A stretch of DNA of 64,000 nucleotides. Origin: Apoda limacodes (lineage: Eukaryota > Arthropoda > Insecta > Lepidoptera > Limacodidae). Shown in pieces: positions 46,820 to 59,800 of the stretch (positions are counted from its first letter, which is position 1; each line of letters starts with the position of its first letter). The notes below the pieces were generated by a model. That model was not told the origin of the DNA and ran no database searches. It saw only the letters and a list, made by a program, of their open reading frames with translations. The stretch spans positions 2,790,001 through 2,854,000 of the forward strand of contig OX291551.1 in NCBI GenBank assembly GCA_946406115.1. The letters run 5' to 3'. A program made the translations under genes and the position numbers.

Positions 46820-48670
46820 TTGTTTTTATAGTTTAATGTATTATGGTAACAATTATATTTCATTTCATGTGTGCTTGTTCAGTGTAGTCAGTAAAATATA
46901 TTTCATTTATTCCTTAGTAACATTTATTTATTAATATATAGGTACTACTGCTGACTACACTTTGTCCTTTCTTATTCGCAAAAAAGTTGCAGTATTCACA
47001 AATTCAGGTGTTGATTCCATTTTGTTATCATGACAGCATAGGTTTATCAACCTTGTAACATATCTTCATCATATTATCTGCAAAATAATTTAGAAAATTA
47101 GCTATAGATGATATGGTATTAAGGTAAACGGTAAGTTATAAAAAGTAGGTCCTAAAGCTGAGCAGCAATTTCTAGGGTTTGAATAGAGTAATGGAAGAAA
47201 TCCTACTAATGCTTTATACAGTATGTTTAAGTTTGTGACAATGATGAAATGAAATTTGGCACACACAGATTATTATTAGAATTGACCAACAAATATTTTA
47301 TAATGATTATTCTGTTGAGTAATAATCAGCTGATTAATTTTGTTCAAAAACTACTTTTTAATTGCAATATTGTGTTTAAGAACACCTGTAGGCTATGCTG
47401 TAGGACAGTATTAGCTCTATGCCTTATAGAAATATATAAATTGGTAGATTTCTTTTAATTCACTTTGATTACCTATGTTTACAGTATAATTCTTAGTCTG
47501 TTTTTTTTAATTGTGTTGCCCTAATGATTAAATACTATTGTTGTGAGCGTTGGGTAGGTACACTTGTAGAAAACTGACCAAACATAAAAGAAAGGGTAGT
47601 TAGGTATGTGAATTCAAACATATACCATATCAATTGTTTGGTATATTTTAGGTTATAGGTTTTAACTGTAAGTTTTTCTACTTCATTTATGGTGTAATGA
47701 ATAAGTAAGTCCCAGTATCTTGCCGTTAAATACATACAATTTTCTTCGATTTTAGTAATCTTATGTTGTCAACTTTCTAGGTTCCTTCATTAGTAGGTAA
47801 CAGTATTTTATAGGCAATTTTGGGTTTTAAATCAGCACAGACAGTTTCTCTGGTATTCTTTTCACTATTTTTAGCGAGTTAAAATTCACAAACACACACA
47901 AAATTAACCAAAACACTAGTTTAAACAGAAAATTGTATTAGGTACAACGAAGCGTATTCTGACCTCGCACACTGGTTTCTGTTTTGTTGCTTAACTTTAA
48001 TTCATTTCTTGCGGATATCTGCTTTAACAATCAATGTTTTGAAAATGTCTAAAGTATTTTATTTAATAAATATAAGCTTTGCAATCAGAAAGCGATCAGT
48101 TTGCAATCATTAAAAAGGTAAACGCAAACTTGACAGTTCATATGGCTTGCTAACCGCTCGCTAATCGTGATTGTTGTCATTCATAATTCCGATTTTGAAG
48201 TTTTCTATGACGCGTAGCGATTGAAAATGCATTTTTAACTCCTAAATCGCCTGATAGAGGCGCTAGCGTCGACTTATCACTACTTGCATCGCGGACGCTG
48301 CTTCATTATTTGAAATTGGTGTTTGATAGCCATTATTGCGAAATATGAGGCTCTTGCACTGCTCACGCAAGATTGGTGATAACCCCGCGGGGCAAAAGTG
48401 TTACTTTGAAGACTATGAAACTCAGTAAAATATTCTAAAATTAGAAAAACTTTTACTATCCTAAGTATCCTCGTTTCCGTCTTCGTTCACAGAGATAAAT
48501 AAAAAATTACATTCTTGTAAATCTGAAACATACATCTGGAACAAAGTAACATAAAATAGCAATCTCTGCCACAATTTCAAACAATGCTTATTTCAGGCCC
48601 AGAATTATACAGTGCCTAATTGAACCAACATTAATATGCATATGCTAAATGTAATTCAGTAGTCTAAGTT
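46820..48670. other. No gene recognised
   Basis: AT-rich. A GC-richer part at 48225-48410 has no open frame or known repeat. Confidence 0.4.
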
Positions 48671-48674
48671 GTAG

Positions 48675-48870
48675 AATTAAATAAATATTTTTGGACATTA
48701 CACATAGCGCCGTCTGGCCCCAAAGTAAGCAGAGCTTGTGTTATAGGTGATACAGATACATATATATTACTTTTTTTTTGTAAATATATACATACATATT
48801 ATACATAAATACACCCAGACTCAAGACAAACACAAATTTTATTTATCACATAAATGTTTGTCAAATGCGG
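48675..48870 (+). repeat. Dispersed repeat 'cagcgccgtctggccccaaa'
   Basis: It matches 7805-8000 in the same order, with 'acattacacatagcgccgtc' and 'acacccagactcaagacaaa', and ends 'cacataaatgtttgtc'. Confidence 0.75.
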
Positions 48871-49429
48871 GACGTTCGGGGAAAGTAACGTCTTAATAAC
48901 CAATTAAGATCTTAATAATTACCATTAGGTTTCTATATGCTTATTTTAATAAGTCAATGTCAGTCTTTAGATTAGTACGTCATTCAGTGAGAGCAATCAG
49001 AATTACAGTTATGTCATGTATAACTAAAACCTATCTGTTGAGTACATTCTTTGTAAGCCGAAAGCTGACATTTTATGCATTGAATCCTAATTTCGTTGGT
49101 TCTGATATTAGAATAAGCCTCAAAACAGAGGTGGTTGTTGACTGTGTGTGTTTAGGTGTGCGTGTGTGTAATAGCTCATATCTGCATGTAATTTTGTACC
49201 TAACTATATTCACTGTAAACATAAAACGAGAACTACTGCCGGCAAACTGTTGCACAGACTGGCAGATTATATCTATATGTATTGTGTTTTTTTATTAAGT
49301 ATTTGGAATTTACGCAGCCACGGGGTCAATTGTACCACAGGGTAATTGGTAACGTTAGAATTGCCCCCGAAAAATATGTCACAATCACATATGCAGACTG
49401 TCTACTGTTCTCTAAAATACGTTAAAATA

Positions 49430-51668
49430 GGCCAGTCAAATTAGATACATTTTTGGGCTAAAAAACATTACTCTACCAGAGTTTTGAATTTTGGTGTACT
49501 TGTTCATTAAGACCTTTCGTTGAACATACTAAAAGTCCCCATCTATAGCTGTTGCGCTCGCGCCGCCATCTTGGAAAAAAGGTACCCTTTTTTAGTTTTT
49601 TGCTTATATCTCGGCAATTTTTGTTGATACGGTAAAAATGTGTATGTAAAAACTTTAGATTATTAAATATTCTATAAAAAAGCTAATACATACCTATTGC
49701 TATTGTATGTCTAGTATTTTAGCTGTAATCCGGCGTTAAAGAGGAAAATTATTTATTTTTTTGTTGCTGATATACTGTTTGTTTGTTTGGTTCAAATATA
49801 TAATTTTTAGATTTATTCCGCGAGAGAGAGAGACGAGAAGGTGAGAAAGAGAGAAAAAAGGAGGGGAGGAAAGAGGCAAATGCATTATGTGACAGGATGT
49901 GTATGGCTGGGTCGGAATGTGTTTTGGGGCTACTTGGTGGATATAAGTACCACGAAATAGCCGCGACTGGCTATCAATGCCGTAAAGCCATCAGCTGTGA
50001 TCATCGTCTCTTAGGCGTGCCTCACTTCCCATAAAGACTTAGGCAAATTATTCCGATTTATAGTACTGCAATACTACCGATAGTTATAGGCTGGAAATAC
50101 TTGACTTAGCGCGTTCACATAACGTAAGCCTAGGTTTCTGTTAGCTAGACGCATTTTGCTTTGACTTTCTTCACGTTATTATATGTCTCTCTGACTCCTA
50201 TCCGACAAAAGCGTATTAAAAAAAGAGCAGTCACGAAAACGCGATTGAAGGGATGTAGCCTGGCCTCCAGATTAACTGATTATATTAATAAGTAATTTTA
50301 ACGAGGGGATGTCGAGCTACATTCTTTCGCGATGTAGTTAGGGTAAAAATGTCCTAAGCCCTCGTCATATAGATAATTTAGTTTACTAAACGGTTTGAGT
50401 AAACTTTATTAATGGTTACTACTACCACGGTTAGGTAATTTCATAGACACTAAGTATAGAATAGACCTCTTTACCAAAGACATTTCGGATTTTGGACAAC
50501 AGAACAGCGGCACTGCATCACAGATTTCACGGAGCACATTTATACCTATAGGAGCGCCATTTTTCGACGTGGCGACAGCTTTCAATAAATACTTACACAA
50601 CAGTTATTAATCTGTTACATTTATAAGCTGTTCCACATGCACTGTGATCGCTCTTAACTTGTTTTTATTTTATGCACTTGCTAATAGTAGCTTGTGGGTG
50701 ACTGTTGGGTGACAGATTCGATGACCACATCAATATTAGAGATCTAATGAGAGCAGGAATGAGATCTAGCTGTAGTAAGCTGATTATTTTAAGAGCTTTC
50801 TTGAATTTGTCCCCGTTTATTAGTTTGTCGCAGTAGCTTCGTAGGCCTGGAGCCCAAGGGACATAATATCAAGAGATTGTTAAAGCAAAGTTTATTCAGT
50901 AATTCTATGGGGCACAAACTTAGGCTAATGTTTTGTAGAAACGCTATGATGAGCTTGTTCCAGCCTATGGTTGTCATTAACGGCGTAGTTAGTAGCAGTC
51001 ATAATGTTAAAATTGAGTTTGTTTATCAGTCTGTCGAGAACCTTGCCTACGTTCTACTCAGGATAGGTGGTTTTTATCAAAATCTAACGCGATGATGATC
51101 AGCTGATGGTTGGTTAGTCTAGCCTAGTGGCTATTCTTATTCACCATGCGGACTCCGCCCTGATATACACATCATGTCGCATAATGCATCTGCCCCTGAA
51201 TTATCTCTCCCCTTCTCTCTCTCTCTATTTCTCATCATCTTTGTTAGTTTTTCTATCTCTAGGAAGTGTCATGGAATAAGTTAACGGAATAAATATCTTA
51301 TATATGAACATTTTAGGAGAAAACAGAAACAAAACCTTATATCGATAGCAAAAATATAAAAAAAAACTTTTTAATGTCAGATTACAGCTAAAGTATTAGA
51401 GATACATAAATAATCTATCTCAGCTTTATTATAGAAATTTAATAAGTTAAAGTGTTTGTTTACACGATTTCATCGTTTTAATAATTATTGCAGAGATCTA
51501 AGCAAAAAACTGAAAAACTGTACCTTTTTTCCAAGATGGCGGCGCAAGCGCAACAGGTATCGATGGGGACTTTTAGTATGCACAACGGGAGGTCTTAATG
51601 AGCATGTACACCGAAATTCAAAACTCTACCAATTAATGTTGTTTTATTTTCTAATTTGATTGGACTTA
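49430..51668. mobile_element. 2.24-kb element with ~585-bp terminal inverted repeats
   Basis: The left arm (49430-50013) reappears inverted at 51083-51668. The outer core (49479-49612 and 51493-51625) is about 88% identical by eye and includes 'gcgccgccatcttgga' and 'aaaagtccccat'. Further matches in the same order run through 'ttttagctgtaatc', an imperfect GA-rich run and 'gcattatg' to 'ccatcagctg..gatcatc' at the inner ends. The internal region (50014-51082, about 1.07 kb) has no intact gene. A minus-strand open frame (50409-50600) is not recognised. TTAA stands near both outer ends (49422-49425, 51666-51669) but the spacing is uneven. The superfamily is unknown. Confidence 0.8.
50409..50600 (-). 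pseudogene. Unidentified open frame inside the long-TIR element
   Basis: This 63-codon frame contains KNGAPIGINVLREICDAVPL and later SEMSLVKRSILYLVSMKLP. Its composition is more protein-like than its neighbours and stops interrupt both sides. It could be the residue of a transposase. No catalytic motif can be identified. Confidence 0.25.
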
Positions 51669-52034
51669 AACGAAAAACTGTGTTTACTACATGTGGGGCA
51701 CATATAATCACTAGTAAGACTGTAATTTTGAATGAAGGAAATTTAAAACAAAGATATCAATTACTTAGGTAATAAGCAATGAATGAGAACGCAAGCAAGA
51801 AACACTAAGGATAATAGCATTTTACAATATCTAACAATTCTTTTGTATTACGAATCTCGATTTCCACAGTCCTGCGTGAGACAATATATGAATAAGCAAT
51901 TTATGACGGCAATGGAACTACATAATCTGTGGGCCACATACTTGACTCCCTAAGTTCTACTTCTAGTTATTTCTAAGCCTTTAACATTGTGATGCGCACG
52001 GTATAATAAAGTACAGATATGGTATAGATTAAAG

Positions 52035-52340
52035 TCGGTGGTGGTCGAGGGGTTTAAATTTCACTTCACGTCCTAAGTGGGTGAGGTTCAAACCGTGTAA
52101 GCGTGTACCAATTAATCTTTTCTTAAAATCTTATAAACACTGAGTTATTTATTCACACCACTGGCTTTTCGGTGAAGGAAAACATCGAGAGGAAACCTGC
52201 AAACGTCAAAAAAAAAAAGACTTATGTGAAGTCCACAATTCGCACTGGGCCCGCGTGTGGTCTATGGCCCAAATCTCCCTCGCTTATGAGGGTAAGCCTT
52301 ACCCCAACAGTGGGGACGTATGAAGGCTGGCGAGAAATGG
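52035..52340 (+). repeat. tRNA-headed lepidopteran SINE
   Basis: Same family as 9690-9990: B box 'ggttcaaaccgtg', core 'actggcttttcggtgaagg', 'aggaaacctgcaaacgtc', tail 'cgcactgggcc..tggtctatggcc' and the end 'ggggacgtatgaaggctg'. It is the better preserved of the two. Confidence 0.85.
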
Positions 52341-52349
52341 TGCGGACAT

Positions 52350-53685
52350 AAAAGACATTTAAGGTTATAATAATTCGCATGGAACTGAAATTGATATAAA
52401 TGTTGGGAACATCACTATAAATAATTTGTGAAGTCCCAATCGAAAACTCATAAGCAAAAAAAAATATTCAAGATCAAAGTTCCCAAAAATATTTTTTTTC
52501 AGTTCTCAGCTAAATGGTGATAAAATTTGGTCACACAAAGATCATGTAATTCATCTATCAAAATTGTTCTTACACTTCCCTAAGAATCACCATTTCTGAG
52601 ATAAAGATTCAAAAATTTTAAAAAGTTGTTTTCTTATAAGGTAATTATTTACCTTTGTTAATTACCTTTATATACATTACTGAGTTGTAATAAAAGCAAA
52701 AAATATTAGTCTAACAAGCTGAAAATGACACTGATGTCCTAATCATTGAAACAGCAGTAAAACAATTTAACTCGAAAAATAAATAAATAATTAATAAATA
52801 AATATTTAATCATTACAACTACTGTTGTTGGTGAAAATGTTGATTTATTGGTATTTAGTATTGGAAATATAAATTTTTTAAAACCTGACAACTCCCAAAC
52901 AAGTTACCTGCTTAGATAAGTTTTGATTATCTTTTGTTAAAATACTCAAAACAAAAAACGAGTGCATTTAAGTAGCTTGTCTTCCGCTTCGGCTCAAAAA
53001 CTCTGCTTCTGCTCAAAAACTATGTCGGAACGATATTGTCAAGTTCAAGTGTGGCTTGGTAATAAACTGGACCCAAAAGACTGGAGTTTTAAAATAATTG
53101 ACAATACATTGGAATCAATTCAGACTTGATTCCCACCTGCACCGCAAAAACTCCTCGATACAATTTCTTGCAATTACAAAAACGGGTGTAATGCTATCTG
53201 AACTATTTCTGATTATGTGTTAGCATAACAAAGAAGGTAGACTTGCGTTTCTTTCTTTTCTGTTTTGAAAATGAGTATATGAATCTGGCAAAGAAAAACA
53301 AAAATTTTACGCCATGTTGCTATCAATCCCAGTTTGACGCCGCTGAAAATGTTTTCAGCGTAAAAAAAATAATTTTGTCAAAACTCCTAATGGGGTGGCC
53401 TCTCAGTTTAGAGAGCAGATAAAGATGCGCAGCGGGTGAGGAAGATGGCATGCGCCGCATTTAATAAGCCTCATCATTTTGCCCCACTTGCAATATATTC
53501 AGCAGTAGTTTTGTACAGATGAAAACTGAACTAGTGCAAGTCCGACTCCGGGTTCCGTGCAAACTTGTATGTAGATTATTTGTCAGTCTCGAAAATCCAT
53601 GATTATGGATAAACCAGAAATATCCTTCAGGTTTAAACACGCATCTAACTTTACGTAATTTACGATAAAAGTCAAATATAAAAAG
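52350..53685. other. No gene recognised
   Basis: AT-rich sequence with frequent stops. No repeat, RNA or exon evidence was found apart from a short GTGCGAGTCGG-like scrap near 53535. Confidence 0.4.
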
Positions 53686-53689
53686 TTAC

Positions 53690-53747
53690 GAAAGCTAAGT
53701 GGGCACCCATCCAAGTACTGACCAAGCCCGACATTGCTTAACTTTGA
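53690..53747 (-). repeat. 5S-rRNA-like fragment
   Basis: The reverse complement reads 'aagttaagcaatgtcgggct', 'tggtcagtacttggatgggt', 'gcccacttagct', close to the 5S rRNA 3' half. Only the head is left. Confidence 0.7.
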
Positions 53748-53759
53748 ATATCGTTTCAA

Positions 53760-54380
53760 CAGACAAATTTACTGTTTCTCTTAATAATAAGCTAGATGGC
53801 GCTGTAACGGTAATTTAAAGTAGACCGGTTTTTGTTATTTGTTGTTATACTTTAGAGTTCACATTCTTATTCATTGCAAATTTGAAGTTTGTATATACTG
53901 TTTTTTGGATAGAACAAAAACAACGAAAATGTGTTTATTTTATGAGGAATCCCCAAACAAATGTGTTATTGTTTCTCTTAATACTATTGCTAGGTGGCAT
54001 TGTACCGATTATTTAAAATGGCAATAGCTTCGGCCCATCTCGCACTTGGCCAATTTTTATTATTTGTTGTTATATTTTAGAGTTTACACTGTTTTTCACT
54101 GAAAGTTTGAAATTTGTACATATGTATTACTATTTTTACGCTACAGCAAAAACAACGAAAATGTGTTTCTTGTATGGAGACCTCCCTTAAAGTTTAACTT
54201 TTTATTATTTTTTTAGATAATCCCCCATTATAACACATATTCTGTGAAAAATTTAGGCTTCTACCTATTTTGGTGTAAAAAATAGAGCCCTTTAATGGTC
54301 GGAGAGACAGACAGCCAGCATAGGCTTAGTAATAGGGCTTCGTTTGCACCCTCTGGGTACAGAACCATAAAAACGTAAAA
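53760..54380. repeat. Duplicated dispersed-repeat block
   Basis: 'tgtttctcttaata' (53773) recurs at 53970, and 'ttatttgttgttatac' (53834) recurs near 54060, each followed by 'aacaacgaaaatgtgttt'. These are two tandem-like units of about 200-225 bp, the second carrying a 'ctcgcacttggcc' insert. The right end has 'tagtaatagggcttcgtttg', typical of the GTGCGAGTCGG-type repeat. Confidence 0.6.
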
Positions 54381-54555
54381 TCTCCGTAAGACTAGATTAC
54401 TAAGCTGAAAGCCATTCACTGCTCGAAGAAGGCCTTTTAGCCGCTGGCTTCTTCTGATTTCCTGCGACTCTAATCGGTCGTACATCCACCTGGTAGGAGG
54501 CCGTCACGCGCTGCGTCTTACAAGCCATATCGTTATCGGTTTGATGAGCGATGTG

Positions 54556-54735
54556 GCGTGCCACTAAATATAATAAATAATAATAAATAAATATTTTTGG
54601 ACATTACACACAGCGCCGTATCGCCCCAAAGTAAGCAAAGCTTGTGTTATGGGTGTCAGACGACGGACACAGATACATATATATTACTTTTTTTATTATA
54701 ATACACCTAGACTCAAGAGAAACTCAATTGCCACT
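54556..54735 (+). repeat. Dispersed repeat 'cagcgccgtctggccccaaa'
   Basis: 'gacattacacacagcgccgt', 'gccccaaagtaagcaaagct' and 'acctagactcaagagaaact' mark it. Its 3' part is shorter than in the other two copies. Confidence 0.75.
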
Positions 54736-54739
54736 TCAG

Positions 54740-55765
54740 CTTGCTTGCCTCGAAGCAAGCCTAGCGCTTTTCATATCTCGCTGAACAACTCTAAAATTAT
54801 TTACAAAACCAACAATTATAGAGGCCACGGTTTTGTACTGAAAGTCTTCCCTGGCAACACACAAATAAAGACTTTCTTCTTCAGGCACTGAGGTACATAT
54901 TTTGAACAAGAATATTTTACGCGTTTCCCAGCCGAGCTGCATTCTGTATAAGCGCGGCATGAGCATTGAACATCACCTTATGTTTATTTTACGGACCACC
55001 TCTTGGTCTCACCTCTTCCAGCAATTCGGCCGTAACCACTCCGTCGTCGGCAACATTTACACAATTTAGTACACATAAATGAAGCACAAGCAATTTTTGA
55101 TTTTTTGTCTAATTTCAGTTACTGAAATTTTGTAAAAGCAACACTACACCCACTCTCGGCTTATCCCACTGTGACCTAACAACATATCAAATTTAGAACA
55201 TTTCCTAATGTTGTTTAGAGAATTACAGAATTCCTAGAAAATGTGTGAATTTCAGGCATTTTATTGAGTAGGTACATTTCCTAGGGATTCTATATAATGA
55301 CGGATTAGGTACATACATTTCCGGTAATATAACTTAAAATAAAGTCTTAAGATAATTCTTTTTAATCGTGCTATAAGATTTCGCTCAAATCTTGCTTGAA
55401 ATTTTATGATTCTAGGTTGACGGGACTAGGGTACCAGAGGTTTTCGAGTGAAAAATATGCGGTAAAAATGGCCGTATTTTTTATACGCGTTGACTTAGAA
55501 GTTTGATATTTTTATAGCTCCAAGAGACCTTAGTATTTAATATCAATTTCAAAGTCTTGTAGACAAACGCCTCGTCACAGATTTTGCCATTAACTTATTT
55601 TATTTTAGTAAACAAAGTGAGAAGACAAGTGCGAGGACCTTCTTACCGCTAAAGTATATTTATAGTTACCTACAACAAATTGATTTTGGATTATTATTTT
55701 AACTAATTATAGTATATATTAAAGCTATTAAAGTAGGTTAATAAAACAAAAAAAAATCAATTAAA
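54740..55765. other. No gene recognised; one exon-like scrap
   Basis: On the minus strand 55068-55010 reads NVADDGVVTAELLEE and ends at a GAG/GTGAGA donor-like site. With no acceptor-bounded partner it is more likely a repeat fragment. Confidence 0.3.
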
Positions 55766-56279
55766 GTAACTTTATTAACCACTAAACGGTGAAAAAAAAA
55801 TAATAAAAATTACACGAAAATGGCATCTCTACTCTTACGACTAACTTATGCTAACACGGAACAAACAAAACTTAGACCAAAAATTGTATACACGAACTGA
55901 ATATTAACTAAACTATAATGTAATATTGAACCCTCGACACCGAACCCTAAACACGTAAATAGGTCTCGTTCATAGAACAAAACATTTTGGCAGATGGTAA
56001 TTAACGAAACTATTTGCTATTTTCGTGTAGACGGTGGCTCCATTGCATCTGCTAAGATAAACTTGTTGATCAAAAGCAATGAATTTGGATAAACGACAGT
56101 TCTAAGATCACAGAAGTACCGTGTTGCCAATTTGACAAATTCACTCCTAAATTAATGAGAATGGAGTGGGAGGTTAAAGTAAATAAGTAGTATGACAGTA
56201 CTTCCTTAATATATACAGGCCTTGCCATGAATTGCCAGATGCCAAATAATCCCACCTTAGCCCATATACACTATCAGAC

Positions 56280-56430
56280 GCAGTATTGCGTCGATGGGCT
56301 CACCACCTGTCACGCAGGACTAAAGTAGTTGGTTAGAAAAGACTCTCCTCCACACTATGATGTGGCCTTGTGCCCAGCCACTGGTTACCCCTTCAGGGGG
56401 ATAAGAGCCGTCACGATATACCCTTAAAGG
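56280..56430 (+). repeat. Short dispersed-repeat fragment
   Basis: 'tgatgtggccttgtgcccag' and 'ccactggttaccccttcag' are GC-richer than the surroundings and read like a dispersed-repeat piece. The family is not known. Confidence 0.35.
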
Positions 56431-56763
56431 CCGTTTTTTTTTTTGCGTTTGATTTCTAATTTCATTCAATGATAATACATAAAACCTTTAGAAAGGAAAA
56501 TGTGTCTTACTAAAGTCCTTCTAAAACCTATGACTGCGAGATAATAACATAGAAACAATAATTCTCTCGGATCCTTTGTGTTTGAATTAAAATTCCTAGA
56601 AATAATTGGCAGCAAGTGGTTAATTTTAACAAAAATCTTCAAATACAACATTTTAAACAGTTGTTGGTCTCTATCTGTACAAATACAAAACTCATCCACA
56701 TTAAAACAATCCTTACAACAAAACAACACTTACAAACCAGTCCAAAACAAGACGCAATATTTA

Positions 56764-56845
56764 CATGCGCGCACACACGACTTTACATGTTGCGCGCGCA
56801 CACACGACTTTACATGTTGCGCGCGCACACACGACTCTACATGTT
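56764..56845. repeat. Tandem repeat, 27-bp unit, 3 copies
   Basis: The unit is catgttgcgcgcgcacacac plus gacttta, alternating purine-pyrimidine in its middle (gcgcgcgcacacac). It is GC-rich within AT-rich DNA and gives the ORF-like CARTHDFTC repeats. It lies 4 kb downstream of the Mad stop. Confidence 0.9.
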
Positions 56846-59800
56846 GACTCTAAAACGTTACGACTAAACTGACGCAATATTAAGTTTAAAATAATTAACA
56901 TAATTTAGCATTGAAACAGAACACAGTCAAGTGCAATACGTTACTATACCTTTTTAGGGTTCCGCCCCAAAATAAAACGAACTTGACAAATTACAAATAC
57001 CTACTCGACAATCCCGCTATTATCAGATTTTATGGTAATGTAATATATTTTCATCTAAGATTAAAAAAATAATACAGCTTTTTAATTTTTTAATCACGTT
57101 AAAAAAAGATAGGAGATAACTACTGTGATCACCCAATCATCGTGTTAACTTGACACTCGAGAACCCACTATAGAATCATTCTATGCTACAAAATTTGGTA
57201 ATGAGTTTATAACCCGAAACAAACTAATCGAACCGATAGTTAGTTTGGCTCGCTTAAACAAAATTTCCAACTTTATATACATCATATGTATATAATTATA
57301 TAATGCCAAATTTTCGTTAGATTTGGAATTAGAATTGTTGTCAATATTTAGCCCTCAAGATCTGACAAAGATCTTAAGAACTTTATTACCCTTTTGAAAC
57401 GGAACCCTAAAAACAACAACTATTCCTAAGTCCTGCTTAAAATAACTAAGCTAAGAAGCTCAATACAGGAAATTGAGAGTTGAAAAGTTACCTTCGACAT
57501 TCAGGTATATTTTTACAATAAAGAAGAATTTTCCTGCCTTTTAATTTTTTTTATATTTGTCTGCATATTTAAAAAATTATCGTTTTTTTTATCCTCGGTA
57601 CTCTTTACTCATAAAATATATATACTTCAAACATATTAAATATGAATAATTATATTTATATTCTTTTAAATAGTTTCTCATACCAATGGTATGATTTAAA
57701 ATATATTGAACGAATACAAAGCGTATAACGTTGTTTTTTTTTGGTTTTTTGTATACCATTAACTTAGGCAGACCATCGCAGCGCTTATGTACATAAAGGT
57801 AGTAAGATGGACTTTATAATAAACGTAATACTAGCTTATATCAGCACCACACGCCCACTGCTGGGCATAGGTGCACCTTTGTAGAATTATTAATCATTAT
57901 TAAAGTGATAAGGGATTAAAAATTCCATAGATTAAAAAGTCAGTTACCAATATCCACTCAAACAAAGCTGTAAATAAATACTTGAGCTAGGCACAACAAT
58001 TCAAATGAAAATCGAATAAATAAAAAAAGGGTCATTTGATTTTTTAAATACATGAATAAATGTTTAACCTGAATCACCAACAACGTCTGCACTAAACGAG
58101 ATTAATGAATATTTGGAATATCTGAAAAGTCTTGTTTAAGGCATAGAGATTAGCGTCATTACATCTATTTAGGCACTCTTTTACAATTTCTATTTAGGCA
58201 TTTTTTTTATTATGTATACACGTGAACAACTTTATGAGAAGGCCCAATGATTCTCAAATGAACTCATTGTACGAAGGCACTGTAAATTAAATACGTATAT
58301 CATGAACAGCACATGACTGAGTAATTATTTCTTTTATTTACATAGAGAAGAATTTATTAAAAGTTGCCGCTTCAAAGGTCGTAAGAGACAAAAAATAAAA
58401 TTTAGAAATTTAAAAAAAAAATTATATTGAAAGTTATTCAGAACAATCAAAGAACAGTTTTTCAAAATTTTTTTTTCGTCCACATGCTAACCTAAAATAT
58501 ACTATACCTATTATTTTATTCTTGATTAACTATTTAATAACAAATAGAGGTTATAGATATATGACTTCATTAAGAATTTTTTTCTACCAAACTGGATTTT
58601 ACTACCTTTGCAGTGGAAACCATGTCGTCATATGTCAAAATTGACCATATTTACAAGATTGCAATTGATTTACTCTAGCATTTTTTGTTAAAATAACCGT
58701 TTTGACGAGCAAAACAGAAAAGTTATCGTGGACGGTATTTAACCATGTAGGCACATATCAAATAGATAACGAATGATAAGAGACTAAAAGTCGATCGTGT
58801 AGTTGTCGCCGATTTTGCTTCTACACAGAATTGTTTCCAGTATCACTGAGTATAAAATTTATTCCTTTACAAATATCTTTCCTTACCACAAAAAATTTAA
58901 GGTGACAATAACTTATAATGTTAATTTCTATTTTTTAATGTAACAAAGTTACGAATAAGGAATATTGCAAACTTAATATAACATATCAAACACATAAGAA
59001 ATTCACGCATATTATAAACTGTCACAAATAAATTAGTCTTAAAAGTGTTATATGACCTATAAAAGTTTAGTTCTGCAAAATAATTCAAATAAAAATCAAG
59101 AGGTTAATTTATTGATTTCATGAGTTTCAAAACTTTTAATTTTTATTTGAATTGCACTTATGTTCATTTAAAAGTTATTTTATGAGTTTCAAAAGTTTGA
59201 ATCTTTTAATTAAAATTGCACTCGTATCTAAAGTTAAAAAGTTATTTTTAAATACGTTATCCAACAGATAATCTACTACGCACCTTATCTATACTTGAGA
59301 TCAATTTACTTTGCGTATAAAGGCCCGTTATGGTCGTGTTTCGAATTTAGTGCGAGCGGAACTGCGGGCAAAGGCTAGTAATATTCCATTTCCACTTTTA
59401 AAAGTTACCAGACAATTCACTTAATTTTACTTTAAAAAATCTTACACAAATTACTTAAATGTTAATAACATCCCTGATGGCACGAGTTATCTTTCAAAGT
59501 ACCAAATAACAATGTCAAATAACAAAATTGGTTTAAAACAATAAAATGCTTTCTTACAAAGACAGTCATTTGGTACAAAAACGCTTACAAATTAAATTAA
59601 CTAGATTTTAGATTAACTTAAACAAATATTCCTCAATTTATTTAATAGTTTTAAATAAAAAAAATAATACCATGATTTATTTTATGAAGCGTTCAAATTT
59701 AAGAATAAGTCAAAAAATTCTGCAGTGTAGTAACATTCCATTCCTACAGAACTTTTTGGGGTTACCAATATAGACGAAAAACAACGTTGTGCATTTTTTA

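Noticed and set aside
54649..54966. ORFs of 80 and 76 codons
   Set aside because: They start in or overlap the 'cagcgccgtctggcccc' repeat and have no recognisable motif.
55010..55070. Minus-strand exon NVADDGVVTAELLEE with a GTGAGA donor
   Set aside because: No acceptor or companion exon found. Short enough to be a dispersed-repeat piece.
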